From Candidatus Gastranaerophilales bacterium (GTDB lineage: Bacteria > Cyanobacteriota > Vampirovibrionia > Gastranaerophilales > Gastranaerophilaceae), in NCBI GenBank assembly GCA_944326555.1, contig CALVEK010000008.1:1-64000 (forward strand): DNA of 64,000 bases, given 5' to 3'. Shown in pieces: positions 45,699-54,378 of this stretch; the stretch's first letter is position 1, and each line of letters starts with the position of its first letter. A program made the translations under genes and the position numbers. The notes beneath the pieces were generated by a model that made no database searches, was not told the DNA's origin, and saw only the letters and a program-made list of their open reading frames with translations.

Positions 45699-46584
45699 TG
45701 TTAGTAGACAAGGTCTCGTAATTATTCATCGCCTCTTTAAGATAATGTTTATACTGAACATTATCACCGATTTTTGAATACAAATGAGCCATTGTATAAT
45801 TAACATCGCCGTTATAAGGATTATTCAAAAGTGCGTTCTTTAACAAATCTATAGCAATGTCAAAATTCTCTTGTTTTGCGTAAATCTTTGCCAATATAAC
45901 ATAGGCTCCATCGTCTTTAGGATTCAACTCCAAAGTTTTTTTCAAAAGTTCAACAGCTTTGGTATCTTCACCCTCTTCAAAGGCTATAGAGCCTAAATTA
46001 AAATATGCCCAACTGTAATCAGGCGACATATCTATAACTTTTTGATAATACTGCTTACATAAATCTCTTTCGCCAATTTTGTCATACTCATACGCAAGAT
46101 AGAAATGAGCCAAAAAATCCGTAGGATTTAACTCTATAGCGGCCTTAAGGCATGTTATAGACAAAGAGTGTTCTTCCTTTTTGGAATATAAATACCCAAG
46201 ATTAAAATAACTGTTCGCATCAGACTCTTCTAACTGTAATACCCTCTTAAAGAAAGGTATTGCCTTATCAAATTCCTGTGTTTGTAAATACAAATAGCCT
46301 AGATTATACAAAAAATCAGGTTCATCAGGACTGATATTCAATGCATTTTGGTATGATATTGCAGCTTTATCAAATTTTTTCAAGTTTTCAAGAACAATAC
46401 CTGCATTATAGTGTAGTCTTGAATCTTCGGGAAAGCGTTTAAGTAAGTAAAAAAGCTGTTTCAAAGCCTCTTCATTATAGCCATTCTCCATAAGTTCAAC
46501 AGCAAGCTCTCTTCTTATTTTGAAATCAGAAGGATTTTTTTCCAATTCCTCATTTAATTCTTTTATTTTTGACATGCTATCCAT
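45661..46584 (-). CDS. TPR-repeat protein
   Basis: 307 residues made almost entirely of about seven tetratricopeptide repeats (recognisable W/L-G-Y-A-F-A-P spacing, for example YFNLGYLY, AYFNLGSIA, YVILAKIYA). No signal peptide or membrane segment. Such proteins scaffold complexes; the partner here is unknown. The ATG lies 6 nt downstream of a strong TTGTAA-N17-TAATAT promoter, a leaderless arrangement. The gene's end overlaps the HD gene by 38 bp. Confidence 0.85.
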   Translation of the reverse strand: MDSMSKIKELNEELEKNPSDFKIRRELAVELMENGYNEEALKQLFYLLKRFPEDSRLHYNAGIVLENLKKFDKAAISYQNALNISPDEPDFLYNLGYLYLQTQEFDKAIPFFKRVLQLEESDANSYFNLGYLYSKKEEHSLSITCLKAAIELNPTDFLAHFYLAYEYDKIGERDLCKQYYQKVIDMSPDYSWAYFNLGSIAFEEGEDTKAVELLKKTLELNPKDDGAYVILAKIYAKQENFDIAIDLLKNALLNNPYNGDVNYTMAHLYSKIGDNVQYKHYLKEAMNNYETLSTNIKQLQVELQSLE

Positions 46585-46590
46585 AAGACA

Positions 46591-46619
46591 ATATTAACTT
46601 TTTTTTGATGTATTTACAA
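46591..46619 (-). promoter_or_regulatory. Strong leaderless promoter of the TPR gene
   Basis: -35 TTGTAA (46619-46614), 17-nt spacer, -10 TAATAT (46596-46591), then exactly 6 nt to the ATG at 46584. Confidence 0.7.
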
Positions 46620-46622
46620 TAC

Positions 46623-46651
46623 AAAAAAGGACCCTCAAAAGAGAGTCCTTT
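46623..46651 (-). terminator. Terminator of tRNA-Leu
   Basis: Minus strand AAAGGACTCTC and GAGGGTCCTTT pair (one G-T) around TTTT and run into TTTTT; it begins 4 nt after the tRNA CCA. Confidence 0.9.
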
Positions 46652-46654
46652 AAG

Positions 46655-46743
46655 TGGTGCCCTGAGCCAGACTTGAACTGGCACTGGGGGTGAGCCCAAT
46701 CGGATTTTAAGTCCGACGCGTCTACCGATTCCGCCACCAGGGC
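46655..46743 (-). tRNA. tRNA-Leu (anticodon TAA)
   Basis: Class II tRNA of 89 nt including an encoded CCA. Acceptor GCCCTGG/TCAGGGC, D-arm with GGTAGACGC, anticodon stem TCGGA/TCCGA with loop CTTAAAA (TAA), a long variable arm and T-arm GCCAGTTCAAGTCTGGC. Confidence 0.97.
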
Positions 46744-46859
46744 AAAACGTTATTACTAACATTTCGTATAATTATATTCCTTTAAAAAGTAAGAATTGTC
46801 AAGCGGATATATAAAATAAGCACGAATTTGAAAGCAACAAAAAATTTATTGAAAAAAAT

Positions 46860-46883
46860 GAACAAAATTTTTTTAAATTCGTT
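46860..46883 (+). promoter_or_regulatory. ECF-type promoter, likely autoregulatory
   Basis: GAAC (46860-46863), 16-nt AT-rich spacer, CGTT (46880-46883), the -35/-10 pattern used by many ECF sigma factors. It lies directly upstream of the anti-sigma/sigma operon. Confidence 0.6.
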
Positions 46884-46908
46884 ATAGTATATGTAAGGAA
46901 TAAAAACT

Positions 46909-47253
46909 ATGAACGAAAAAAAATGTAACGGTTATGAAAGCATGTATACGTTCTTGAGCGAAGATGACTTCCTAAAGCATCTGGAAAACTGTGAAGAATG
47001 CAAAGCAGAACACGAAAGAATGCAAAAAGTATCATCTCTCATTCAAGAAGCAAAACCATATATCATTGAAAAGAGAAATCGAGCAAAAGTACTAAAAGCA
47101 GCATGCGCAATATTTATTATCTTCTTTTCAACACTGAGTATTCCTCTCTACACCGTCGGTACACACATGTACGAAGACGTAATGGCAAGCTCAATGACTG
47201 CTGAAGAAATGGGTTTACCAGTGGATGAGTATGGCTTTTTGTACATAAATTAA
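46909..47253 (+). CDS. Zinc-binding anti-sigma factor
   Basis: Membrane anti-sigma factor. The zinc anti-sigma motif (H-x3-C-x2-C, as HLENCEECKAEH) lies at about 24-36. One membrane helix follows at about 66-86 (AACAIFIIFFSTLSIPL), leaving a short periplasmic C-terminus. It precedes the sigma gene by 7 bp, the reverse of the usual sigma-then-anti-sigma order. AAGGA precedes the ATG. Confidence 0.85.
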   Translation: MNEKKCNGYESMYTFLSEDDFLKHLENCEECKAEHERMQKVSSLIQEAKPYIIEKRNRAKVLKAACAIFIIFFSTLSIPLYTVGTHMYEDVMASSMTAEEMGLPVDEYGFLYIN

Positions 47254-47260
47254 GGGTTGT

Positions 47261-47758
47261 ATGGATTTAAAAGAAATAATATCGACTCACGGAAAAACTG
47301 TGAGAAATATCATAAAAAGAATTACGAATGAAGAAAATGAGGACCTTGAACAAGAGGTTTACAGCAGAGTATGGAAAAATGCTGAAAAATATGAAGAAAA
47401 AGGAACTTTTGGTGCTTGGATAAGAACAATTAGCGCTAATTTATCCAAGGATTACCTTAAATCTTCACAAAAAAGATTGTCAGATAACTCAACATCTGAT
47501 GAAACGGTAATATCTTTTGTAAAATGCAAAAAAGATACTCCGGAAGAACTCATTTTAAAAAGAGAAAGACAAAAAACTATAACAGAGGCAATAAACAAAC
47601 TAAAACCAAAATTCAAAGAAGTAATAATGCTATATGAAATAGAAAACAAATCGTACGAAGAAATATCACAAAGAATAAAATGTCCTATAGGTACAGTGAA
47701 ATCAAGGTTATATAATGCAAAAAAAGAACTTGCAGAAATGCTAAAAGATTTAATGTAG
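47261..47758 (+). CDS. ECF-family RNA polymerase sigma factor
   Basis: Extracytoplasmic-function sigma factor, 165 residues. Region 2 (EDLEQEVYSRVWKNAEKY, TFGAWIRTISANLSKDYLK) and region 4 (VIMLYEIENKSYEEISQRIKCPIGTVKSRLYNAKKELA) are both clear. It is encoded between its presumed anti-sigma factor and a Spy-like target, and the operon has an ECF-type promoter upstream, so autoregulation in response to envelope stress is likely. Confidence 0.93.
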   Translation: MDLKEIISTHGKTVRNIIKRITNEENEDLEQEVYSRVWKNAEKYEEKGTFGAWIRTISANLSKDYLKSSQKRLSDNSTSDETVISFVKCKKDTPEELILKRERQKTITEAINKLKPKFKEVIMLYEIENKSYEEISQRIKCPIGTVKSRLYNAKKELAEMLKDLM

Positions 47759-47773
47759 AAAGGATACAAAAAT

Positions 47774-48331
47774 ATGAAAAAACAACTTATTATCGCAGGT
47801 ATAGCAGCAGCAATGATGCTCTCAACATCTATGACATTTGCAAATACGGCAACAGACAATACAACACCTAAAAAACCAACTTGCAATTGCAAATGCAACA
47901 AACAAAAGCCACCCAAAATGGCAAGACCAAGTTTGGATGAACAATTACAGTTGACAGAAGAACAAAAAGCCAAAGCTCATGAAATCAGAATGAAAGGTCA
48001 TGAACAAATAAAACCTGTTATCGAAAAAATGAAAGCTAAACATCAAGAAATTAAAGAAGTTGCTAAAAGCACACTTTCACAAGACAAAAAAGACAAAAAG
48101 ATTGCAGAATTAAAAAAAGAAATGAAAGCTCTTAAACAAGAAGCAAGAAAAATCAGAACAGAAAACACAAAAGAGTTTGAAGCAATCTTAACTCCTGAAC
48201 AAAAAGCAAAGTTTGAAAAAATAAAAAAAGATGCAAGAGCAAAACACAAAGCAATGATGAAAAAAGGTAAAAGACCTAACAAAGAATTTGGACCACAAGC
48301 ACAAAATGCGCAACCTACACCTCAAAAATAG
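47774..48331 (+). CDS. Spy/CpxP-like periplasmic protein
   Basis: Periplasmic helical chaperone-like protein. A signal peptide (about 1-24) is followed by a CNCKC cysteine cluster and a long helical, lysine-rich region with LTEEQ and LTPEQ motifs typical of the CpxP/Spy LTxxQ family. Length 185. It is the third gene of the ECF operon and ends at a strong terminator, so it is the probable effector of that stress response. The CNCKC cluster could bind metal. Confidence 0.85.
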   Translation: MKKQLIIAGIAAAMMLSTSMTFANTATDNTTPKKPTCNCKCNKQKPPKMARPSLDEQLQLTEEQKAKAHEIRMKGHEQIKPVIEKMKAKHQEIKEVAKSTLSQDKKDKKIAELKKEMKALKQEARKIRTENTKEFEAILTPEQKAKFEKIKKDARAKHKAMMKKGKRPNKEFGPQAQNAQPTPQK

Positions 48332-48338
48332 AAACATT

Positions 48339-48366
48339 AAAAGCCCCCTAATAAGGGGGCTTTTTT
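48339..48366 (+). terminator. Terminator of the ECF operon
   Basis: AAAAGCCCCCT and AGGGGGCTTTTTT form a strong stem with a 4-nt loop and T-run. Confidence 0.95.
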
Positions 48367-48404
48367 ATGATATAATCTATTCATAATAATAAAGGGGAGA
48401 GAAG

Positions 48405-49091
48405 ATGAGGATTTGTAAGATATTGTGCGTATTCTTTGTATGCGTTTTATTGTCTTCTCAACAAACGATTTTTGCAGATGAACTGATATTAGAAAAGGAT
48501 ACACAATTACAAAAAATCATTTCACAAACAGGATTTCGTCTGCTCAACAGTAGTGGATACGAAAATCGTATAACTTTTTTCTATTCACCTGTTCCTGAGC
48601 CCAAAATAAAAATAAACAACAGAAAAAAAAGAGTAACGGTAACTAAAGGCATGATGATGCTTGTAGATGACGAAAATGAAATAGCAGCAGCTCTCAGCTC
48701 AGCAACATCACAAATCATAGACAACCAAAGCGGATTTTTTAGGAGGTTTTCTGTTAGTTTTTCTCCGAGAAAATATGAAATAAAAGCAGATAAAAAAGCT
48801 GTAGATTTGATGGTGAATGCCGGATACAACCCAATTGCATTAATAAACTTTATAAACAAAACAAACAAAGAGCAAAACTGGTTTGAATATAATATATTTC
48901 ACCACAATGGTACGGAACGTAATACACAAATATACCAATATATTTATGAAAAATACCCATTATTCATTGCAAATAATGAATATATTGAAAATAACTCTTA
49001 CCAAAACTTTCTGTATACAACAAAAAACGAACGTAAAAAAGCAAGAATAATCAAAGAAGCAAAACTAAAAAGGAACAATCATAAGAAATGA
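48405..49091 (+). CDS. Secreted M48-like protein, catalytic motif lost (module copy 1)
   Basis: 228 residues with a signal peptide (1-24). The sequence aligns along its length with the protein at 49965-50648. The metalloprotease HExxH is replaced by SSATSQI, while the downstream EIKADKKAVDLMVNAGYNP stretch, equivalent to the family's E-x-A-D third-ligand region, remains. It is therefore probably not a peptidase. The gene ends with a 4-bp ATGA overlap with the next gene, so the two are translationally coupled. Confidence 0.75.
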   Translation: MRICKILCVFFVCVLLSSQQTIFADELILEKDTQLQKIISQTGFRLLNSSGYENRITFFYSPVPEPKIKINNRKKRVTVTKGMMMLVDDENEIAAALSSATSQIIDNQSGFFRRFSVSFSPRKYEIKADKKAVDLMVNAGYNPIALINFINKTNKEQNWFEYNIFHHNGTERNTQIYQYIYEKYPLFIANNEYIENNSYQNFLYTTKNERKKARIIKEAKLKRNNHKK

Positions 49092-49942
49092 TAAAAAAAC
49101 TCGTTGCATTAACTATAATATTGAACTGTTTATTATCACACACCAGCAACTGTGTGTACGCTTTATCATACAAAAATCAAGTTATAAAAACAGGAATACA
49201 AAAAAATGTCGAAAAAGAAATAAATAAGAAGAAAAATTATGAAATTCCAATAATAGAAGATGAAATTGCACAAGTACAAACAGTAGGAACAAAAGGTAAA
49301 AAAAAGAAATACAAACAAGACGTCATCAATGATGATGCTCTGGATGGACTCAAAATAGCAAAATTACCACAAAAAAGAAAATACAAAAGAGTACTTATTA
49401 GTGATGAAGAAGTCATTTTGACAGAAGAAAACAAAAAGTTTAAACGCCCTGTCTACACAGGTCAAATCAAAACAGAAAACGGCCTTGTTGTAATGCTCAA
49501 GCCTCTAAAAAAAGTTAAAACGAAAAGCTCTTATTTAAAAGTTAAAAACGAAAATAAAACAGAAAAGTACAAAATATCATCACCATCTATAGGTGATCAG
49601 ATAGCCTTCAAAGTTATTGAAGATGTCCAAAAAGACGGAAAAATTATAATACCTAAAAATACAATAGTTTATGCCAAAGTCGGTACAATTTCGCCCAGAG
49701 CAATGGGCGGAGCGCCAGCTGAAATGACTTTAGAAAACTTTGAAATGATGGATAAAAACGGAAAACTTGTTCCACTGAGCGGAGAAATTTCAAGCAGCGG
49801 CTATTCTCTCTCCTTTTGGATAGGACTGGCTGAATTAGCTACAACACCTTTCTTATTTGGTCTTGCAGTACCACTTCTTAGACTATTACCGGGGGGACAA
49901 GCTGTCGTAAGCCCCAGAAAAAATTATGTTGTATATTATTAA
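49088..49942 (+). CDS. Secreted protein of duplicated module (copy 1, second gene)
   Basis: 284 residues, signal peptide at 1-25, then a very lysine-rich region. A C-terminal domain (about 165-285) has the pattern G-D-x-I-A-F-K-V and I-I-P-K-N-T-I-V-Y-A-K-V. The same pattern occurs in the 50736-51917 protein. A hydrophobic segment near 240-268 suggests membrane contact. No family is named. It is coupled to the preceding M48-like gene. Confidence 0.7.
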   Translation: MIKKLVALTIILNCLLSHTSNCVYALSYKNQVIKTGIQKNVEKEINKKKNYEIPIIEDEIAQVQTVGTKGKKKKYKQDVINDDALDGLKIAKLPQKRKYKRVLISDEEVILTEENKKFKRPVYTGQIKTENGLVVMLKPLKKVKTKSSYLKVKNENKTEKYKISSPSIGDQIAFKVIEDVQKDGKIIIPKNTIVYAKVGTISPRAMGGAPAEMTLENFEMMDKNGKLVPLSGEISSSGYSLSFWIGLAELATTPFLFGLAVPLLRLLPGGQAVVSPRKNYVVYY

Positions 49943-49964
49943 AATAAAAATAACGGAGAGATGA

Positions 49965-50648
49965 ATGAAAAATATTATTTTATGTCTTTTAACTTTAATA
50001 CTTTGCACTCAAATCTGTATAGCAGATGAGCTCAGACTTGATAAAGAAATAAAATATCAAAAACAAATTATGCAAATTGGATATAGAATTCTAAATGCCA
50101 ATAAAATAGATAAAAGAATAACATTCTATTATGTACCCCAAAAAGAGGTAAAATCGAAAACAGATTTGGGCAAAAAGAAAGTAGAAATAAGTAAAGGCTT
50201 ACTTCCATTTGTAGATTCAGATGATGAATTAGCCGCAATACTTTGCCACGAGATAACATACGGAACAGAAGCTCACAAAGGACTTTTAAGAAGAATTGGA
50301 ATGAAAACAGCACCAAAAAAATTTGAGTTAAGAGCAGATAAAAATGCCGTCGATTTAATGGTAAACGCAGGATACAATCCAATTGCATTAATAATAATAC
50401 TAAATAAAATTACTGATGAACCCAACTGGTTTGAAGGGTACTTTAGCCAACAATCAGGAAAGAAAAGATTGCTGGCTATATACGATTATGTCTACAACAA
50501 ATACCCGGAATACCTTATAGAGAATGATTACAAGAAAAACATATACTATCAAAATTTTCTTTTAACAACCAAAACAGAACGAAAAAAAATTAGAGAAAAA
50601 TATACAGAAAAAAACACATTACCTGTAGATAATAAGAGCAAAAAATAA
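49965..50648 (+). CDS. Secreted M48-like protein, HEITY instead of HExxH (module copy 2)
   Basis: 227 residues with signal peptide (1-20). Closely related to the 48405-49091 protein across the whole sequence (LMVNAGYNPIALI and the C-terminal YQNFL-TTK-ERKK shared). The zinc motif reads CHEITYG: first His and Glu are kept, but the second His is Tyr. The E-x-A-D region (FELRADK) is intact. Possibly low or altered zinc binding. Position before the fourth gene repeats the order of the first pair. Confidence 0.75.
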   Translation: MKNIILCLLTLILCTQICIADELRLDKEIKYQKQIMQIGYRILNANKIDKRITFYYVPQKEVKSKTDLGKKKVEISKGLLPFVDSDDELAAILCHEITYGTEAHKGLLRRIGMKTAPKKFELRADKNAVDLMVNAGYNPIALIIILNKITDEPNWFEGYFSQQSGKKRLLAIYDYVYNKYPEYLIENDYKKNIYYQNFLLTTKTERKKIREKYTEKNTLPVDNKSKK

Positions 50649-50723
50649 TAAAAAACTAATAATATAAACAGAGTATTTTCTAAATAAAATCGTTACAAAA
50701 GTGAATTAAGAAAAAATGTGGTG

Positions 50724-50729
50724 TAAAAT
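50724..50729 (+). promoter_or_regulatory. -10 element for leaderless mRNA
   Basis: TAAAAT followed by exactly 6 nt and the ATG at 50736; no Shine-Dalgarno. Confidence 0.45.
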
Positions 50730-50735
50730 CTTGGT

Positions 50736-51917
50736 ATGAAAAACTTTATCGCTTATATATTATTACTAGTAATATTTTTCGCACAAACCGGAACCTATGG
50801 TATTGTAAAAGCAGCCGTTAATCCTGTGAGTGAAACTGTAGAAAAAGAAACCTCTGAAAACAACGACGTATTCAAAGGTCGAGCAGAGATAACTGATAAA
50901 CAAGAAAAAGAAAATAAAAAACTCTTTACCGGTGAAATAGACCAACTCGAACCCAAAGATGTAATAAAGATGACGGTATCACAAGTACTAAGCTCTGGTT
51001 ACACAGAAGAGGGTGATGAGTTCTTTGCAGAAATAACAAGCGAAGTTGAAGGGGATAAAGGTGTTATACTACCTGCAGGCACTATTGCTCATGGCAGTGT
51101 AAGAGAAATAGAAGAATCAAAAAGGTTAGGTAGAGACGGCTGGATTGAAGTCAGCTTTGATTACTTGATTACACCTGACGGCAGGGAAATACCGATACAG
51201 GGTAAAATGAGCACGAAACTTAATCCCGTTGTCGGAACAACAAAAGTTGTTGCCAAAAGTGCAGGTTATACAGCTCTTGGTGGCGTAGTCGGAGGGGTTG
51301 TAGCACTCAACATGTTTGGTCTCCCTGCAGCAGTAGCAAGCCAAGGTTACACACTTGCAGGAGGTGCAGCGGTAGGCGGTGCCGTTGGACTGGGAATGGC
51401 TCTTTACAAGAAAGGTAAAGATGTTTTAATTTCTCCTGGTGATGAAATTCAAGTGAAAATAACAAAAGGCGTAGAATTGCCCGTATTTAGAAAAGAAGCT
51501 CTAATGCAAGAAGAATTTACTTGCGACGGTTTGAACGTAAAAATTACAAATATAAATTTTGAAAAAGATCCGTTTGGTGAAATGAACACAATAACTATTG
51601 CTATTGTAATTACTAACCTCACAGATAAATATTTTACCGGCTTTGACATATCATTACAAAACGACCTAAATGCATCGTTCTACCCCTCTGTTTTCGGAGA
51701 TACAACTATATTATTCTCAAAAATAAAACCAGGAGACAGAGTTTCAGGCAGAATCTCATTTTCTGTAGACAATATAAAAAGAAAACATTGGCTGGTTTTT
51801 TATGACAGAGCACAACGAAAAAGTGTCGCAAAACTTTCTATAGATAATGCCTACAAAGAAATTCAAGCAAAGAAAAAAGGCAAAAAGAAGAAAGCAAAAA
51901 AAAGATTAACAAACTAA
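50736..51917 (+). CDS. Secreted protein of duplicated module (copy 2, second gene)
   Basis: 393 residues with an N-terminal signal or anchor (1-20). A middle domain shares the D-K-G-V-I-L-P-A-G-T-I pattern with the 49088 protein. A glycine-rich hydrophobic region (about 170-230) follows, then a beta-rich C-terminal domain (about 255-375) with a basic tail. No family named. The apparent start is leaderless. With 48405, 49088 and 49965 it makes two copies of the same two-gene unit. Confidence 0.72.
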   Translation: MKNFIAYILLLVIFFAQTGTYGIVKAAVNPVSETVEKETSENNDVFKGRAEITDKQEKENKKLFTGEIDQLEPKDVIKMTVSQVLSSGYTEEGDEFFAEITSEVEGDKGVILPAGTIAHGSVREIEESKRLGRDGWIEVSFDYLITPDGREIPIQGKMSTKLNPVVGTTKVVAKSAGYTALGGVVGGVVALNMFGLPAAVASQGYTLAGGAAVGGAVGLGMALYKKGKDVLISPGDEIQVKITKGVELPVFRKEALMQEEFTCDGLNVKITNINFEKDPFGEMNTITIAIVITNLTDKYFTGFDISLQNDLNASFYPSVFGDTTILFSKIKPGDRVSGRISFSVDNIKRKHWLVFYDRAQRKSVAKLSIDNAYKEIQAKKKGKKKKAKKRLTN

Positions 51918-51920
51918 AAA

Positions 51921-52673
51921 CTAGCTGTTAACCCCAAAACCAAACATGGCAAAGTCGTATTTTACAGGGTCATAAGAATCAAATTGCTTTAGATTTTTAG
52001 TTAATTCAAGAACAGCCTTGTAATCATTTTGGCTGCGGTTTAGTAATTCCAATTTTCTGGATACCCTTGCTACATGAACATCCATCGGAATTAAAAGCTC
52101 AGATTTATCAATAAAAGTCCATCTTCCTAAATCAACAGCACCACCTCTGACCATCCAACGTAAAAACATATTAAGCCTCTTACAAGCACTATTCTTGGAT
52201 GGATCAGGCAACAAATGATAAAAACCTTTAGTTACGGGTAAATCCACCCTTGAATAAAAATAATCAACTACAACCTGAAGCATACCTTTTATAGACTTAT
52301 TTATATTCCATCCGTACTCAAAAAGAGAGCCAAGGGATTCACCTGATAAATACAAATTTTTTAAAATCAAAATAATTTGTACCAAATCTATACCTACGGA
52401 AAATCTGTAAGAAAAATCATCCAAAATATGATTTGAAATATCAAAATTTTTTACAAACTCAAATGGTTTATTATCCATCTTGTCAAACAAAATATTCAAC
52501 TTTGAAATAAAAATCTCACGCTTACCATAAGCAAAAACAGAAGCCAGAAAAGCAGCAATTTCAACATCATACAAATCATTGTATCTATGAGGAAATTGTA
52601 TAGGATCGTCTTTTATAAAATCTTTTGTTTCATATTTAGAAACCAGCTCATCCAGATATATTTTTGTATTCAT
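51921..52673 (-). CDS. TIGR02757 (DUF2400) family protein
   Basis: 250 residues, a conserved family of unknown function. Signature stretches are DPIQFPHRYNDLYDVEIAAFLASVFAYG (about 22-49) and WTFIDKSELLIPMDVHVARVSRKLEL (about 188-213). It resembles helix-hairpin-helix DNA-glycosylase folds in other members, but I would not assign that activity here. It starts with ATG overlapping the tadA stop by 4 nt, so it is coupled to tRNA deaminase expression. Confidence 0.88.
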   Translation of the reverse strand: MNTKIYLDELVSKYETKDFIKDDPIQFPHRYNDLYDVEIAAFLASVFAYGKREIFISKLNILFDKMDNKPFEFVKNFDISNHILDDFSYRFSVGIDLVQIILILKNLYLSGESLGSLFEYGWNINKSIKGMLQVVVDYFYSRVDLPVTKGFYHLLPDPSKNSACKRLNMFLRWMVRGGAVDLGRWTFIDKSELLIPMDVHVARVSRKLELLNRSQNDYKAVLELTKNLKQFDSYDPVKYDFAMFGFGVNS

Positions 52674-53101
52674 CTCAATCTCTCAAAATATTGGCTTAGT
52701 ATCAAATTACACTCTTCTTCCATTATACCGCCTTTATAATTAAGTTTCGAGGAATCAGCAATGAAGATATTACCAAACTTGCTAAAAGCTCCATACAAAA
52801 CATCATAAGCACCAAAATATAAATTATCTATTCTTGACTGCATAATAGCCCAAGCACACATTGGACAAGGCTCCAGTGTAACATACATATCACAACCGTT
52901 TAAACGCCAATTCCCAAACCTTAAAGCAGCCTCTCGCAATGCAAGAATTTCTGCATGTGCCGTTACATCATTTCTTTTTTCCTTTTCATTATGGAATTTA
53001 GAAATAATTTCATTATCATAAACAATAACAGCACCAACAGGGATATCATCACCTGATTTTGCAGCAATATCAATAGCTTGTTGCATAAAAAACTTATTCA
53101 T
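52670..53101 (-). CDS. tadA: tRNA-specific adenosine deaminase
   Basis: Converts A34 to inosine in tRNA-Arg(ACG). The zinc-binding deaminase motifs HAEILALREA (with proton-shuttle Glu) and LEPCPMCAWA are intact. Length 143 is normal. No Shine-Dalgarno; a TATTTA 6 nt upstream is a possible but imperfect leaderless promoter. It is divergent from the sigma factor, with a large inverted repeat in between. Confidence 0.94.
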   Translation of the reverse strand: MNKFFMQQAIDIAAKSGDDIPVGAVIVYDNEIISKFHNEKEKRNDVTAHAEILALREAALRFGNWRLNGCDMYVTLEPCPMCAWAIMQSRIDNLYFGAYDVLYGAFSKFGNIFIADSSKLNYKGGIMEEECNLILSQYFERLR

Positions 53102-53113
53102 AACTTATAAATA

Positions 53114-53172
53114 TATTACAAAATATTACAAATTTTCATTTTTTTTTAATGATTTTGTAATATTTCGTAATA
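53114..53172. repeat. 19-bp inverted repeat built from TATTACAAA units
   Basis: TATTACAAAATATTACAAA (53114-53132) and TTTGTAATATTTCGTAATA (53154-53172) are inverted repeats with one mismatch, separated by 21 nt; each arm is itself two TATTACAAA-type units. Four half-sites in a divergent intergenic region look like a regulator-binding array for tadA and the sigma gene. Confidence 0.7.
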
Positions 53173-53178
53173 AAACAC

Positions 53179-53207
53179 TTGCATTTTGATATACCGAGTG
53201 ATATATT
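53179..53207 (+). promoter_or_regulatory. Sigma-70 promoter of the group-2-like sigma gene
   Basis: TTGCAT (53179-53184), 17-nt spacer, TATATT (53202-53207). The leader to the ATG at 53351 would be about 135 nt. Confidence 0.7.
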
Positions 53208-53350
53208 AAGTATATACATTAGTGATATCTCATTTAAGCCGTCAGTGTCGATTAATAAAACACAAGAAACAGATAGAGCTTCTATACTGTGCTGTTTTTG
53301 TGCGAAAAATTACGAAAAATTAGGATATAAAATAAATTAGGAGTAAGTGT

Positions 53351-54268
53351 ATGTCTAAAAATTCAGTTTCATTAAAAAGCAACTTTACAAAACCAGATTC
53401 TCACAATGTAATGCCACAAAGTACGGATGACGTTTTAAACAACTACATCAGACGTATATCTCAAATTGATGTACTAACGGCAGAGCAAGAAAAAGAAACA
53501 GCAAAAACAGCAAAAGAAGGCACTGCAGAAGAAGCGACAAAAGCGAAGCAAAAACTTGTACAAGCAAATTTAAAACTTGTCGTAAATATCGCAAGAAAAA
53601 GCGTTCAAATTTCACATTTACCGATGATTGATTTGATACAAGAAGGCAATCTTGGACTTATGGTTGCAGTAGAAAAATTCGACTATAAACTCGGATATAG
53701 ATTTTCAACATACGCTGCTTGGTGGATAAAACAGGCAATCTTTAAAGCAATTTCTGAACAATCACACTGTGTAAAAATCCCTGTATACATACAAGAAACA
53801 TTGTCAAAATTTTCCAAAGTAAAATCATCACTTGAACAAAAATACAATACACAAGTAAAAACTGAAGACGTAGCAAAAGAAATGAATATATCAGCAGACA
53901 AAATAGATGCATACCTGAGCGCATATACAAAATCAATTTCTCTTGACGCACAATTTGAATTAAATTCAGGCAGCCAAGTTACTCTTTCTGATATTTTAGA
54001 AGATCCAAAATCAAGTGCATACGCAGATGCAGAATACGAAAATCTAAAAAGAGACATAGAATCTGTTGTATCAACACTAAAAGAAAGAGAACAAGCCGTA
54101 GTACGAATGAGATACGGACTTGGTGAACTCGGTAGAAAAACACTTGAAGAAATAGGCAAAATATACGGAGTAACAAAAGAATGCATTCGACAAACAGAAA
54201 ATAGAGCTCTAAGAAAACTAAGAGAGCTTAATTACACAAACAATCTACTCACTGCTTATATGCAATAA
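53351..54268 (+). CDS. Sigma-70 family factor (group 2-like)
   Basis: 305-residue sigma factor without region 1.1. Region 1.2 ([15 protein letters not shown]), region 2.4 ([14 protein letters not shown]) and region 4.2 ([28 protein letters not shown]) are all clear. Smaller than a housekeeping RpoD, so it is probably an alternative group 2 factor. Its long leader and the adjacent operator-like inverted repeat suggest regulated expression. TTAGGAGTAAG precedes the ATG, a strong Shine-Dalgarno. Confidence 0.92.
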   Translation: MSKNSVSLKSNFTKPDSHNVMPQSTDDVLNNYIRRISQIDVLTAEQEKETAKTAKEGTAEEATKAKQKLVQANLKLVVNIARKSVQISHLPMIDLIQEGNLGLMVAVEKFDYKLGYRFSTYAAWWIKQAIFKAISEQSHCVKIPVYIQETLSKFSKVKSSLEQKYNTQVKTEDVAKEMNISADKIDAYLSAYTKSISLDAQFELNSGSQVTLSDILEDPKSSAYADAEYENLKRDIESVVSTLKEREQAVVRMRYGLGELGRKTLEEIGKIYGVTKECIRQTENRALRKLRELNYTNNLLTAYMQ

Positions 54269-54277
54269 TACCTTGAC

Positions 54278-54333
54278 AGCGTCCCTAAAAATTAGTACAG
54301 CATAAAATTACAAAAAAGGGACGCTTTCTTTTA
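54278..54333 (+). terminator. Terminator of the sigma factor gene
   Basis: AGCGTCCCT (54278-54286) and AGGGACGCT (54317-54325) pair, followed by TTCTTTT. The loop of about 30 nt is long. Confidence 0.7.
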
Positions 54334-54378
54334 ATTGTTGAAAAATAATTAAAAAAAAACAACTACAGAATAACCGGA

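Noticed and set aside
46577-46762. 61-codon minus-strand ORF
   Set aside because: It spans tRNA-Leu and its terminator.
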